Shown here in pieces: positions 25,265 through 36,382 of a stretch of 64,000 nt of DNA. Numbering within the stretch: the stretch's first letter is position 1; the number at the start of each line of letters is the position of its first letter. This DNA comes from Pseudoscleropodium purum (lineage: Eukaryota; Streptophyta; Bryopsida; Hypnales; Brachytheciaceae): contig OZ017796.1 of NCBI GenBank assembly GCA_963969395.1, positions 21,144,501 through 21,208,500 on the forward strand, given 5' to 3'. The notes below the pieces were generated by a model. It did no database searches. It was given only the letters and a program-made list of their open reading frames with translations, and was not told the DNA's origin. The position numbers were made by a program, and so were the translations under genes.

Positions 25265-25566
25265 TTAATGAATGTAGTTCAATATACCTCCAATAATCAC
25301 AAATTGTAAGGATTGATTTGAATTATAATGTTCTTGAAAAGCTGCTATATTTGAATGTCCTTCAAAAATAAGTTAAGCCTTCTTTTACAACAACCTTAAG
25401 TTCAAAATTGAAAACTCTACAATGAGATATTTATACAAAAAATCACTCAAAGTAAGCATTTGAATAAAAGAGATCCAATTCTCAAATTGTATATGTTGTG
25501 TTATAAGGAGTAAAAAAAAATTCCCAATTTTCAAGGATACAATTGAGGCAATAATTGCCTCTTTTG

Positions 25567-26165
25567 AGCTCATTGTCATTGTGATAAGATTATCACAATG
25601 AGCTCAAATCAAGTTCAATTCATTTTTTTTATTAATCCCCCACTATCCCCTAGGGGTAAAATTTAAATTCAATTATTTTTTTTAGTAACACCCCCCATCC
25701 CCATTTTGAAAATTTCAAGGGAGGATGGGGTGGCATTTGATATGGGATAAATCCCATATCGTATCCGTATCCCCATATAATATATGTATTCTTGTATCAT
25801 ATCTATATTTTTATATACATACATCCGTATTCCATACCATGCACATACATATACACATATTCAATATTCATATTCATACACATGTATCTATATACGTACA
25901 CACACATGTATTCGCTATATATATATATATATTTGTTTATTTATTAAAAAAAAATTACACATACACGTACATGTATTTGCATTTTATATATGTATTTTTA
26001 TGCATACATGTATCCATATCGTATTCACACTTGTATTTGTATCCAAATCAATGGCATCTAGGGGGAATTTTTTTTTTTAAATTTCAAATCAACGGCTCTT
26101 AATTTTTTGTTGAGGGGAGGGGAGGGAGAAAATTGGAGGAAATGGCATGTCTGCCTCTTTTCAGT
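25567..26165. repeat. Minisatellite cassette B
   Basis: The cassette opens with a hairpin (CATTGTGATAA-GA-TTATCACAATG, then AGCTCAA), followed by C-rich text (CCCCCACTATCCCC, CCCCCCATCCCC), an AT-rich core of degenerate CATAC/TATTC words (about 25740-26050), CAACGGCTC and a G-rich tail (GAGGGGAGGGGAGGGAG). The same order recurs in cassette C, 1.4 kb downstream. The reading frames across the core are products of the repeat. Confidence 0.6.
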
Positions 26166-26970
26166 ACATTGTTGTATTATTGGGAGTCAAAAAAAAATTC
26201 CCAATTTTCTATACATGCAATTTTGAACACCACAAGAATAAACTATCAATTTTTAAATTGAGGAAAACAAGACTCATGAATAGGGTACACATTTTTGGCA
26301 TAAATGTATAGGGTTCAATTTCATAAATAGGTTGTAATTTGGTGTAGTTATTGTATCAATACTTTTAAATTCCAATCATCCATATATGGTATATCCCACA
26401 TGCACTCTACAATATCTTTTTGGTTGTTTTAATATCAAAAATGTTATTTTGAACAATAAAGACAATGCAACCTCCCAAATGCCAACACCAAAAATGGGGA
26501 AGGAAGACAATTGGAGAGGACATTGAATAAGTGACACTAAATTTATGTAACTTCACTATTTTGGTTGTATTATAAAAAATATTTTTAGCATGTATACATG
26601 CCTCATATGTGGGTTATTATTATCAGTGATAATCGATATTCTACTACTATGAACATTGAAATCACAATTTTCAACTTTCACGCCACAACATATTCTCTTT
26701 GCTTTTAATTGGTAAAGGAAACATTACCATATTTTTGCATCCAAATCTTATTCAAGTTTCGTGCAATTGCAATAAGCGGTGATTATGATAAAGTCTAGGC
26801 AATACTTATTGTTGACCTTAGGAACTCCAAATAGATCCAAAGAATGAACAACCTCATAATTTATGCCAATTACAAAAGAAATTGCTCGCAATTATCTTAT
26901 TTTCTTATGTTTATTTTTATGCATCCCTTGTTGTAAATTAATATGTAGATAGTTATTAGGCACTCAAGGT
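26166..26970. other. AT-rich spacer between the cassettes
   Basis: No gene or repeat recognised. Confidence 0.5.
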
Positions 26971-26971
26971 G

Positions 26972-27520
26972 TATAGTGACACTTTGTGTCACTATGCACT
27001 CCCCCCCTCAATTTTTATTTAAAATTTTTTATTTTACCACCCCCACTCACCCCCACCTATCATTTAAAATTTGATTAAAATTTTTTTATCTCACCCCCCC
27101 TCACCCCCACCCCCTCTTGTATTTTTCAGAATCAAAGTTCTTGACAAACAATATGAAACAATTGATCGCGTATCCAATACTATATCCGTATTCAGTACCT
27201 ATATTCAATATCCGTATTCAGTACCTGTATTCAGTACGCATATCTAGTACCCGTATTCAGTACCCATATTCAATATTTGTATTCAGTACATGTATTTAAT
27301 ACTTATATCCAATATCCGTACCCATATTCGTATTCGTATTCAGTATTTGTATTTTATATTTGAACGGTTCAGATTAAATTTCACAAGATCAACATCTTGT
27401 GATTTTTTGAGAAATCAATGTCAATTTTGAGGGTAAGCATTTTTTTCAAAAAAATCAACGGCTCACAAATTTTTTGAGAGAGGAGGGGGGGAACTAATGG
27501 GAAATTGGGGTGGCAGGTGA
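26972..27520. repeat. Minisatellite cassette C
   Basis: The cassette begins with a perfect hairpin, ATAGTGACAC-TTT-GTGTCACTAT (26973-26995). It continues with C-rich runs (CCCCCACTCACCCCC), a 13-bp minisatellite, CAACGGCTCACAAATTTTTTG and GGAGGGGGGGAAC. The order of parts matches cassette B. The pair are probably two copies of one non-autonomous element whose core amplified separately. Confidence 0.6.
27180..27330. repeat. 13-bp minisatellite, about 11 units
   Basis: The unit is close to CAGTACCCGTATT, with variants such as CAATATCCGTATT and CAGTACCTGTATT. Spacing stays at 13 bp across the array; one double unit contains CTAGTA. Confidence 0.85.
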
Positions 27521-27696
27521 GTTTTAGTGTATAGTAAAGAGGATGAGGGGGCAACATCTCCAATGCACAAAGGAAAATTATCACTAAAATAAAGGGTGTA
27601 TAAATAATCTTTTACACATACCTTCTTATCAATGTTCCTTATAGATATTACAACCAATATTTTTCTCATTGTTCTAAAATGTTTCAAGAGACTTAA

Positions 27697-28783
27697 CCCC
27701 TCAAGGTCTAACAACTTTTTGACAATGGAGGTGTTCAAAGAATTGTCCTACTTTGATTTTTTTTGCACACGGATGTGCGTGAATTTTTTAATTTCAACCA
27801 TACAAAAAGAAAAGACTAACTTCTTTAGTATGCATGAAATTAATTGTGGAAAATATTGACCATTGGATTTTTAGATTATACCAATTTGAATGATCAACTT
27901 TTATAGGCAAAAAATATAGTTTGGAAGGAAGGAAATTATAAAAAGATGAATAATTCTTTTTTACCGCTCCCCTTCTTAAAGAAAAATTGTATTGGAATCT
28001 AATGCAAGTGTAGTAATTTTTTTAATTAAAAAATGAGAAATAAAAAATTCAAATTTATGCACATTTTAAATGGAAGGAGTAGAAACATTAGAAGATTTTG
28101 GGGGGCTCCGGAAGCTTGTTTTGGGCCTATTTCCCGCAACAAAGGGAACAACCTACTATTAGAAAACAAATTTAAAAATAAATAAATAAATAAATTTAAT
28201 TCTTCAAATGCAAAACAAATTTAAAAATATATATTTGAACAATGACGTGGCAGGGTCTTGGCCACATTAGACCACCAACATTAATAACTCGTAGGCTTTT
28301 AGAGCCTCCCAAAATCTTCTAATGGCCCAAACCAACCAAATTTGATCCTACAAAGTTTTAAAAACTTTATAATTATATGCATCAATTTTTAAAATTTAAT
28401 AATTTATAATATTAGCATTTTTTTGGAACATCTTCAAAAAAATTAGAATCATTTTAACTATTTTGTATTCTTAAATACAAATTTAAAACCTTTTTAGCTT
28501 AAAGACTAGAAATGTTCAAGAATTTTTTTTCCCATGACTACCATTTGTTTCATTAGAAAAAAATTATATTTTCTCCCTTTTTCTATTAGACTACATTTCC
28601 TAAGTAAAATTTAAATAAACCCTACATTGAAATTTTGAAAATTTTGAAATGCAATGCAACTAGTATGTCAAATTGGTCCTCTACAAGATCCTACTTTACA
28701 AAATATTGAGATTTGTTTCACCCTATCAAGAATTTGTCATTGAAAATTCAAAGACACAATGTGTCTTTTTAGTCCTTGAGGGA
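27697..28783. mobile_element. TTAA-flanked element 2 (1,087 bp), non-coding
   Basis: TTAA flanks both ends (27693-27696 and 28784-28787). The left end reads CCCCTCAAGGTCTAA and the reverse complement of the right end reads TCCCTCAAGGACTAA, 13 of 15 identical. No protein is encoded. The termini resemble those of the elements at 24290-25264 and 61845-62773. A TA-flanked MITE is inserted inside. Confidence 0.75.
28091..28319. mobile_element. TA-flanked MITE (229 bp) nested in TTAA element 2
   Basis: The left end GAAGATTTTGGGGGGCTC matches the reverse complement of the right end, GAAGATTTTGGGAGGCTC, at 17 of 18 positions. TA is present on both sides (28089-28090 and 28320-28321), the Tc1/mariner target. 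It encodes no protein. A short (AAAT)n tract at about 28165-28185 lies inside. Confidence 0.8.
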
Positions 28784-28789
28784 TTAAAC

Positions 28790-29221
28790 AAAATGGCCAT
28801 TTTTTCTCCATATCATATACATTAGAAGCAAAGTCAGGCCAAAAAATGGCCGCCCTTGTTTGAAAGAAAATGATGGGAATTTTGACAAGGGTAAAGTCAA
28901 AATGACATCAGTGGCTGAGATTTTTTTGATCGAGTGGCTGATCTTGAAAGTTCAACCGGACAACTAGAGTCTTCTTGATCTGGGCAATTGGAACTAGAGC
29001 CCACCAAAAAGATGACAACATCTTTCCTTCAAAAATTCCCTCGTCTTGCATACTTCTCTCAAGGCGCCTCTCTACGTTTTGTTTGCCTGATCCGGCCTAT
29101 TTTGTTTGACTCCCTGTTTTGTTCAAGTTTTGGTGGTGTCCTTTGTGGCATTTGAGATCTCATCAAGTTGTATTTAGATTTAGATTTCTTAGTTTTGGAC
29201 TACACTTGGTCACTATTTGTG
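28790..29221. other. Spacer upstream of the coiled-coil pseudogene
   Basis: Composition becomes less AT-rich from about 28890. It could include the old 5' region of the pseudogene, but no promoter element is convincing. Confidence 0.4.
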
Positions 29222-30660
29222 ATGGAGGAGAGACTGAATTACAAAATTTCAGCAACTATTATCGGAAAATATGCTCCGATTATAAATCGAAGTCGCATAC
29301 TCTATGAGCAAACATCGAGATTTGAATTTCCTCGATTGCGTGCAAGTGGTGCAACAAACATTGATGTATGGATTGATGGATCTATATATCCTCATCAACC
29401 TACCTCAAAGAAGCACCTAAGCTTCTGCAGTGTCAGTGACTTGCTCAAATTTGTTGGGGAAGGCAAAAGAGGGCTCCTAGGATACGTTGAGAGTCTATCT
29501 ACCTGCAATGATAGTACACTAAAATTTTGATTAGATGAAGCAGAAAGAAAAATTAGCATTCTGCAAGCAAGTGTTAGGATTCTAATGTATAGCATTGAAG
29601 AGAAGAATTGTCTACTTTGATTCAGTAGAAATGAATTATGTACTAAACAGATTGTCGAAGAAGAAAATCGAGAGACCTTAGTAGCAAGTGAATTGCTAAA
29701 GAGCAAAGTCCAATCTTTAAAAGAAGAATGTCAGAGCTTGAATGCTATATCTGAGGAATGTTTCCATCACACGAATGCATTGTCAAGTCAAAACAAAGAG
29801 AGTTCTTTGCAAATGGAAATCTAGTGTTGGATTGAGATTGAATCTTTACGTGAGAATTACGAGGAGAAAATCAAGTCTATGAAATTTGATTTAAAACGAA
29901 CGAATGCTACTTTGTGGCGAAGAAAGCAACACTTACAGAATTTAACAAAAACACCATATGGTTATTGCACTACCATTTGCATGAGGAAGGATTTGTCATG
30001 CTTAGCATCAATTGGAGGTCAAGCCAAACATAGGCTAAGATTACTACGGTCTATCATTGCCCCTACAATAGGAAATCATGTTCAAACCATAAACCAAGAA
30101 ATTGGATCAAATGCTTGCGAGGAGATAAAACGATGCAAACTCAAACCGGTAAAGTCCTTGCTTCTTTGTTGTCCAAGATTGAAGTAGCAATAATGTGTGA
30201 GTCTTCAAAATTGAGCACAGTTGGCATCCGCATGGCAAACTTCTATTTTGATAAGATAGGAGAATTTATTGGAGCAGATGAGATATGTGAGACCATGGAT
30301 CGGAATGGCATTACTCAAGCTAGCTATGCTACTACTTACAAGCAATTCAAAATTGCAACACGAGCTATTGGATGGGGCTTTTGGATTGGATGCCTTCCAA
30401 ATCCACATCAAATATCTCTAGCTAGATCGATGCTTAATTTGAAGTTGAGTGAGTATGTTGGTAAGTATCATTTGATTGTGAACACATTGGAGGTCACACA
30501 ACCACCACAATCAAAGGCTAAAGATTATGTGAAGGTTTCACTAAATGAATTCAATTCAATCTTTGTTGATATTGAAGTGCAACGTACTATGGTGGAGCTA
30601 TACGGAATAACACCATCAGGTAACTACCAAACCCTTATTCTTCAATTTCTTCTCAATTGA
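29222..30660 (+). pseudogene. Decayed coiled-coil protein gene, family not recognised
   Basis: One frame runs from ATG 29222 through about 30120 with codon-like composition but with stops TGA 29528, TGA 29618 and TAG 29822. The frame then shifts by one register between about 30115 and 30185 and stays open to 30660. The central part (about 29530-29940) is rich in Glu, Lys, Leu and Ser with heptad-like spacing, suggesting a coiled coil. The N-terminal part has KISATIIGKYAPII; the C-terminal part has TRAIGWGFWIGCLPNPH. I do not recognise the family. The stops fit C-to-T change from CGA, CGA and CAG. It may be a processed or transposon-carried copy. A splice structure cannot remove all lesions without deleting coding-like sequence. 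Confidence 0.65.
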
Positions 30661-31112
30661 ATGACAATGATCTTGTAGCATATTTAAATTGTTGTGATTT
30701 GTAGATTCATGATATTAATTATACTGTTGTCGATTAGTCTTATTGCTTTGAATTCTCTCAATTAGGTTACTTATATGTATAGGTCACTTAATGTACGTAC
30801 ACATGCTCGTCATTTAATCGATCAAATTTTCTTGATCGATCAAGTCACTTACTTACACAAGTCAATTAGGTGTCTGTTTTTTAATACAACTTTCATTTCA
30901 TGCAACTCGCTAACTAAATATTCACAGTTCACAAGTACAGTAAAGATATATAATGAATGAGTTGACTACCGAATGCATATACCTGATCCCCCAGCTCTGT
31001 TCTAATTTATGTTGCCTTTTTTCCATATTGTTGTTCATACCTGTGTGTTCCAAAATATTTACTGCTGATGCCAAGGAAAAAAGGACTAGCATTTCTTACA
31101 CAAAATATAATA
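30661..31112. other. Spacer after the pseudogene
   Basis: No gene. A palindromic ATCGATCAA...TTGATCGAT pair lies at about 30817-30840. Confidence 0.45.
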
Positions 31113-31128
31113 TAGGATTGATCAATCT

Positions 31129-31178
31129 ACTAATCAATCTACAAATTAATTTACTAATCAATTTACTAATCAAAATTA
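31129..31178. repeat. 12-bp-like tandem repeat, CTAATCAATTTA type
   Basis: Four or more units close to CTAATCAATTTA follow each other and give an artificial INLLIN-like translation. Downstream (31225-31345) GATC occurs about seven times, and a 14-C run spans 31371-31384. Confidence 0.7.
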
Positions 31179-31389
31179 ATCAGTATATATAGTTTCCATG
31201 CTCATTCGCTCGTTCCAAACGGATGTGCCACAAATGGTCCTAGACTACATGATCTTATTGATCTCCCTGCTCGTCTTGAAGCTAGTATCATGATCAACAA
31301 GATCAAGTCTTCGTACTACTTGATCTAGAGATGCATCGAATTGGTTAAGATCAGATCTTCCTACCTAGAGCCCCCCCCCCCCCCAAATG

Positions 31390-32090
31390 TACAGACTTTT
31401 ATTTGGAAAATTTGAATTCAAATTTGAAATGCGCTAGAGACCCCGATCAATTTTAGGAGTGAGGATGCTTGAAGGCTATGAGTGGAGCCTCTTAATATCT
31501 CAATATATATTCTTTACATGAAATTTGGATAACCATGTCCCTTTTGTAAACTAAACATCCAAAATCCAAACCAATTGAACCAAGACAAAGCTAAGCTATT
31601 AATTGGTATATAAGGGTTACTAAAAAGGTTTTGCAATTTTAAGGATGACATTCAGTCATTCTCAATCTTGCCTTATTAATTTTATTTTTAGCACAAATAA
31701 AAGAGAGATCATTGTAGTTAAGAGTAAAATACAACAGAACATCTTACCCTATGTGAAGGTCAAATTCGACATAAATTAAGTCATATTTGTTAATCCAATG
31801 TGAGGATCAATCCAGTCTTTACAACTGGAAGGATACAAATCTGGACATTGAAAGAGCTACAAACCTTAGGTTCTTTAATTTTGAACCTGAAGTTTTAAAG
31901 CTTCAATGGACTTCAATGAAGTCTCAAGTTGCATTTGAAGGATGTGGCTTATGAGCTTGCAAATTAAGAAAGACCAAAGACATACCCATGTACATTTACT
32001 ACACAAAACTTTCAACTGAAAGCTTTTTGATTGTAATGTAATTGAACTGTAAGTCGAAAAAAACATAAGTGTGATTTATCAAACTTGAGG
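31390..32090. other. Spacer, nothing recognised
   Basis: AT-rich with no supported gene. Confidence 0.5.
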
Positions 32091-32486
32091 TTATCTATCA
32101 GACTTGAGGTTGCAACTAGTTAGGTTGGAAATGTAACACTTACAACTACAAGCATTCTTTTGAGTAAGTGGCATTGTTGGATCAAGGTGTAACTGACGCC
32201 TCATATATGCATGTTCAACTAGCACTGAAGAAACATGGTTTGATTGAATTTGAAAGTTTAAGATCTTGGCTTTGTAGCTTCCTGTAATATTACTTCCACC
32301 ATGTTTCAGCGCATCCCTTGCATGCCCGCCTCTTGTTCTTGGCATGAAAGTGATCCATGAATTGACTTCCAATTTGAGAGGAGTGTCCTGATCATCTAGA
32401 AGCACAGCCTGAACTTGACTCATGATGCCAAAAATACAACGCTTACTGTTGAGTAGTATGAACTGTAAGTTGAATGGTACCCCCAC
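32091..32486 (-). other. 131-codon open frame, not recognised
   Basis: The first in-frame ATG may be the internal one preceding SQVQAVLLDDQDTP. The frame contains WITFMPRTRGGHARDA and a Cys-rich end (CSCKCY). Its composition is more coding-like than the surroundings, but I recognise no domain and see no clear promoter or splice partner. It may be an exon or a gene fragment. No function is proposed. Confidence 0.2.
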
Positions 32487-33470
32487 TAGTGAATGGAATA
32501 CTTTATTGAAGCTCTTAGAAATGAAAGACTTCCCAAGGAAACATAAAAAATGTCATCTGTACATTCTCACTAAAAGCATCATCGTCTTATAAATAAGTAT
32601 GTGATACCATTCACCAACTAGAACAACTGAGACTAATACTTCTCAATGTTGTGATACAGACACTAACCACTCAACAGAATGAAAACAAGAAGCTGCTCAA
32701 AAAGCTAAACCCTAACCAGAAATTTCCTGCCATAGAAGGACTTAGAGTGGCTCATCAAAAACGGTCCTACTAGCAATGACTGTGGGCGCTCATTTCATAT
32801 TGGTTGCAACCTTTGTACTCTCATACATGTATGATCATTGTCCAACAAGGCAAATGCACTCAAGTGTTTTAGACAGTAAGTAAATACATGATGGGCAGGT
32901 ACCAAAACTGGAGGCCTTACACAGGGTCGACTTTACTTTTAATGAATATGGATTTTAAGATTTAAGTTGAGACAACAATTAAAGTTGTAAGCCCATTATC
33001 AAGCATGGTATTCATTTAGTCACTACTCATAGTTTTACTTCTTGAATTCGCAAGAAAGAATTTGCTTAAGAACATCAAATCAAGGAATATTCCATAATTA
33101 TTTTGGTCAAATCATTTTTGAAAAAAATATACATTAAGATTTAATATAGGTATTGAAAGAAAAATCACATAGCTTCCTATTGTGATGGGACTATCTAGGA
33201 TGTAATGTGTCTCTTAATTTCCTACCCAAAATCCAATAACAATCCAAAAATGTCCTTTCAAATTGTGATATAATGATTGACCCATTTGCCTTGCATAAAA
33301 ACCACATAAAAACCACATCCTAGTGTAAATTGAATTTTGAACCCCAATTCGACACTAAAGTGCAATTTGAACTACATTTGACATTGTGAAAGGATGAAAT
33401 TGGGTCCTGGATTAGGGATCCCATCTGGGTTGGGTTCCATAAACGGTCTGCCTTCCATAGATACAGCTTC
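32487..33470. other. Spacer, nothing recognised
   Basis: No gene or clear repeat is supported. Confidence 0.45.
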
Positions 33471-33479
33471 AACACGAAG

Positions 33480-33775
33480 TCAATGGCATCGTATGCAGGT
33501 TGCAACCTAATCTTCAAGCTTCACACCCAGAAATTGTTGAGTAAGGCTTCTGTTAAGCTGCAGGGAGGCATCGGTGGCCTTCCAATGCAACGTTCTTAGC
33601 ACCGCAAGATTTCTTACAGCCGTAACCAGGTGCACTCATTAAAACAAACTTAATTTTAGAATGCGAAACACAAACTAAGTGAAACTTCTGGAATCCAATG
33701 GCATCGTAAAACCAAGCTTCAAGCTTCTTACTCAGAATTTGTTGAGTGAAACTTCTGCAGTCCCAATACACTACC
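33480..33775. repeat. Imperfect direct duplication, about 218-bp offset
   Basis: CAATGGCATCGTA ... CTTCAAGCTTC ... CTCAGAA(A)TTTGTTGAGT ... CTTCTG appears at about 33480-33555 and again at about 33698-33765. The two copies differ by small deletions. The minus frames at 33320-33517 and 33553-33795 overlap this duplication and are not supported as genes. Confidence 0.6.
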
Positions 33776-33913
33776 AGACGATTACCGGTATTCATAAAGG
33801 GCGAGATCTCGAGTACATATAAACTGCCGGTTAGCGCAGATCGGTCTTACAAGAGTATCAGGGTTCCTCTGTCAATACGATAATTTCGTCTGCGTACTAT
33901 CCACGCCTCTATC

Positions 33914-34166
33914 ATGCAGTCCAAGCCTTGTACCTGTAGTCCCCCGACAATTCGTCTACGCTTAAGCCTTGAGCAATTGGCAACCGCCGACGAGGAAACG
34001 GCTGCGGAGGAGATGGACTTGCCTGACGATTACAGGAAAACTGATGTTCATGAAGCAGGTCAACGGAAGATCTCTCTTCTTCGCCTTCGTCACATCAAGT
34101 TTCGCCAAGGATCACATGGATTCAGTTTCCGTCGAAGATACTGAAGACGTGAGGGCAAATTTCGCA
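33914..34166 (+). pseudogene. Frameshifted small coding-like region
   Basis: An open frame from ATG 33914 reads into LPDDY. The next frame, from about 34040, then gives GKLMFMKQVNGRSLFFAFV and continues to FAKDHMDS and a stop near 34167. The second part has the alternating pattern of an OB-fold strand pair (GK-hydrophobic-GRSLFFAF), but this is only a resemblance. GC is higher than in the surroundings. A one-base change or an unrecognised exon junction near 34035 would explain the two frames. It may be the first exon of a plus-strand gene; I cannot find the rest before the convergent histone gene. Confidence 0.3.
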
Positions 34167-34589
34167 TAACAGAATTTGTCTCCATTTCCAGGGAAGCACG
34201 GATGGTCCCTTAGGGGTTGCCAGAGTCGTCGAATAGTAACCGGCAACGAAGGTTTCCCCCTGTCGACTGCATTTGAAGACAAGGATTTATGAATTTATGG
34301 CCCGTCCCAAATGCCATTCCTTATCCGCAAGCACGTACATATCCCTCACACAATAATTGAAAACCACCAAGAAGACCAGGTGGTCACAGCCACGGCGCAC
34401 AAAAGTCAATGAGATAATGCATGCATCTGAACAAGCCAACCCCACAGCAAATATGCACTCAACATCTTAAGACAGAAATTCCAAACCCCGTTGACCAACC
34501 CCATCAAGCCCTTTCAAGACATTGAGCATTCCTCAAAAATGGTGGTGTTCATAAACACCAGTTCAGAAGTGACCAACACAGCAAAGATC

Positions 34590-35724
34590 TCACTTCTTCG
34601 CTTTCTTTGCAGGAGGTTTTGTCGAGGGGGACTTGGCCGCAGACTTCGTCGCCTTCGCCTTCACGGTCTTTGGACCCTTCTTCGGAGTCACCATCTTGCG
34701 CACAGTCGGAGGCTTCCTCCCAGCCGCGGGTTTCTTCGCTGCTACTGCTGGAGCGGCCTTCTTCGCGGGGGCTACAGCTTTCGCCTTCTTCACAGCTGGG
34801 ACCGCCTTCTTCGCAGGAGCCGCTACTTTCACTTTCTTAGCTGGGGGTGCACTCGTCTTACCCACGGCTTTGCGCTTCGTCCCCGCAGTGGGCTTCGCCA
34901 CCTTAGTCACCTTCGCACCGGTGACCTTGGACTTTGCAACAGGCGTCCCGGCACTCTTGCTTTTAACTCGGCCGGCAGACGACGGCTTCTTGACGACCTT
35001 CGCCTTTGGCGCCACCTTCGCTGCTGCTTTGGGAGCACTCGGAGCCTTGGCCACCTTCACGGGCTTCTTCATCTCGTCGGACAGCTTGAACGAGTTCTTC
35101 ACCTTCACCAGCTTCCCAGCCTTAGTCAAGTTACGCAACTGGACCGTCAGCATCTTCCTGAAGTTCGGAGGCAGACCCGTCTTGTACTTGTCCTCCAAGT
35201 ACTTCGCGATGGCATACGCGCTAGAACCCGTTCGCTCCTTCAATGCGCCGATCGCCTCCACCACCATCTGCCACCATCCACAACGTCAAAATTCATCAGC
35301 ACACGCCGACTTCCTGCTCAAACATCATCCAAGATGCTGACCCTAGCACCTAGAAGTCCTTCTAGCGTACTCAACAACCGGGACCACAGAAAACAATCAC
35401 CACCCAGCTGAGCTATCAACACCCACTAGACACATAAGCATTCGCAAAGAGCTCGGCGCCTCAGTTCATCCCGCCTGAAGCACTTACCACGAGGTATGAG
35501 GGGTGCAACGCCGGTGCCTTGGGACCCTTCGGCTTCACTACCTTCTCCTTCGGAACCTTCACGGCCTTTTCCTTTGGAACCTTCACCGCCTTCGGCTTCT
35601 TCTCCGCAGGCACCTTGACCACCCTAGAACTCCTTCCCTTGGCAGGCTGCTCGTCCGCCTTCACTTCCTCCACGGACTCGTCAGCAGGCACGGGGTCAAC
35701 CACAGGGGTAGAGTCGGAAGCCAT
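34590..35724 (-). CDS. H1: Linker histone H1
   Basis: Linker histone that binds the nucleosome dyad and linker DNA in nuclear chromatin. Two exons: 35724-35488 and 35267-34590, joined in phase 0 (donor GTG/GTAAGT, acceptor GGTGGCAG); 304 residues, a usual length for plant H1. Residues about 1-70 form a short acidic then Lys-rich N-terminal tail with VPKEK repeats. The globular H15 domain covers about 72-145 (HPSYLVMVVEAIGALKER, SSAYAIAKYLEDKY, LRNLTKAGKLVKVKNSFKL). The C-terminal tail is Lys/Ala/Pro-rich with AAPAKKAVPAVKKAK-like repeats and ends KKAKK. The 220-bp intron interrupts the first helix of the globular domain. Coding GC is far above the flanks. Confidence 0.95.
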
Positions 35725-36007
35725 GGCAGCAACAAGAACGACGCACGACCACCAAACCCTAAAACCGAACCCTTAATCTGACTCAAGCAGAATGGGAAAC
35801 CGTTCCCGCAGACCACAAGAGACAGGAACGAAAGTCACACACAATTCAAACCTCAAGCATGCACAAGCCAGACCACGCTATCAACAACGACGGAAACCTG
35901 GAAACCAGTCCACGGAAACACACAACCACGAGGAACACGCTCCAAGGAGTGGATAACAGAACCACAAAAGCGCCGAGCAGACAATCGATCGATGGACTGC
36001 GAGGAAC

Positions 36008-36015
36008 TTTATATA
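36008..36015 (-). promoter_or_regulatory. TATA box of the histone H1 gene
   Basis: TATATAAA on the minus strand, about 285 bp upstream of the H1 ATG, leaves a 5' UTR of roughly 250 bp. The region 35730-36360 is GC-rich compared with the flank, and a CCAAT word lies at about 36352. A typical plant core promoter layout. Confidence 0.6.
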
Positions 36016-36382
36016 TGCAGCAAGCAAGCGAGACCACCGAGGCAATAGCAGCAAACGAGGCGTGAGCTGATGAGCGAGTGAGCGCGAGGGCGATGGTAAG
36101 GAATGGGGCTAAGCAGGAGCGACTTCCCAGACAAGGACTGCAAGCACATAGGCACGCCAGCCCTCGCTTTCCCGCTCCCGCCCTCCCTTACAAGATTTGA
36201 ATTGCGCGCGTACTCTCGCATTTGAATTTCTCGATCCCCAGCCGCTGAAATGTCCTGGTCGCAAAGGATCAAGCGGCAGGTACCCCTCTTTGCGAGCCCG
36301 GCCTAGAGAACGTGGCATCTCTACGCTCCCGTAACAATGACTGCACGTCTTGTCCAATCACAAGGGTACAACCTCTTTAGAA

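Noticed and set aside
25725..26102. 98- and 125-codon frames rich in Tyr/His/Ile
   Set aside because: Products of the AT-rich CATAC/TATTC repeat core; both frames are open for the same reason.
34491..35411. Long plus-strand frames over the histone region (306 and 235 codons)
   Set aside because: These are antisense shadows of the GC-rich Lys/Ala codons of histone H1, whose domain and splice sites are clear on the minus strand.
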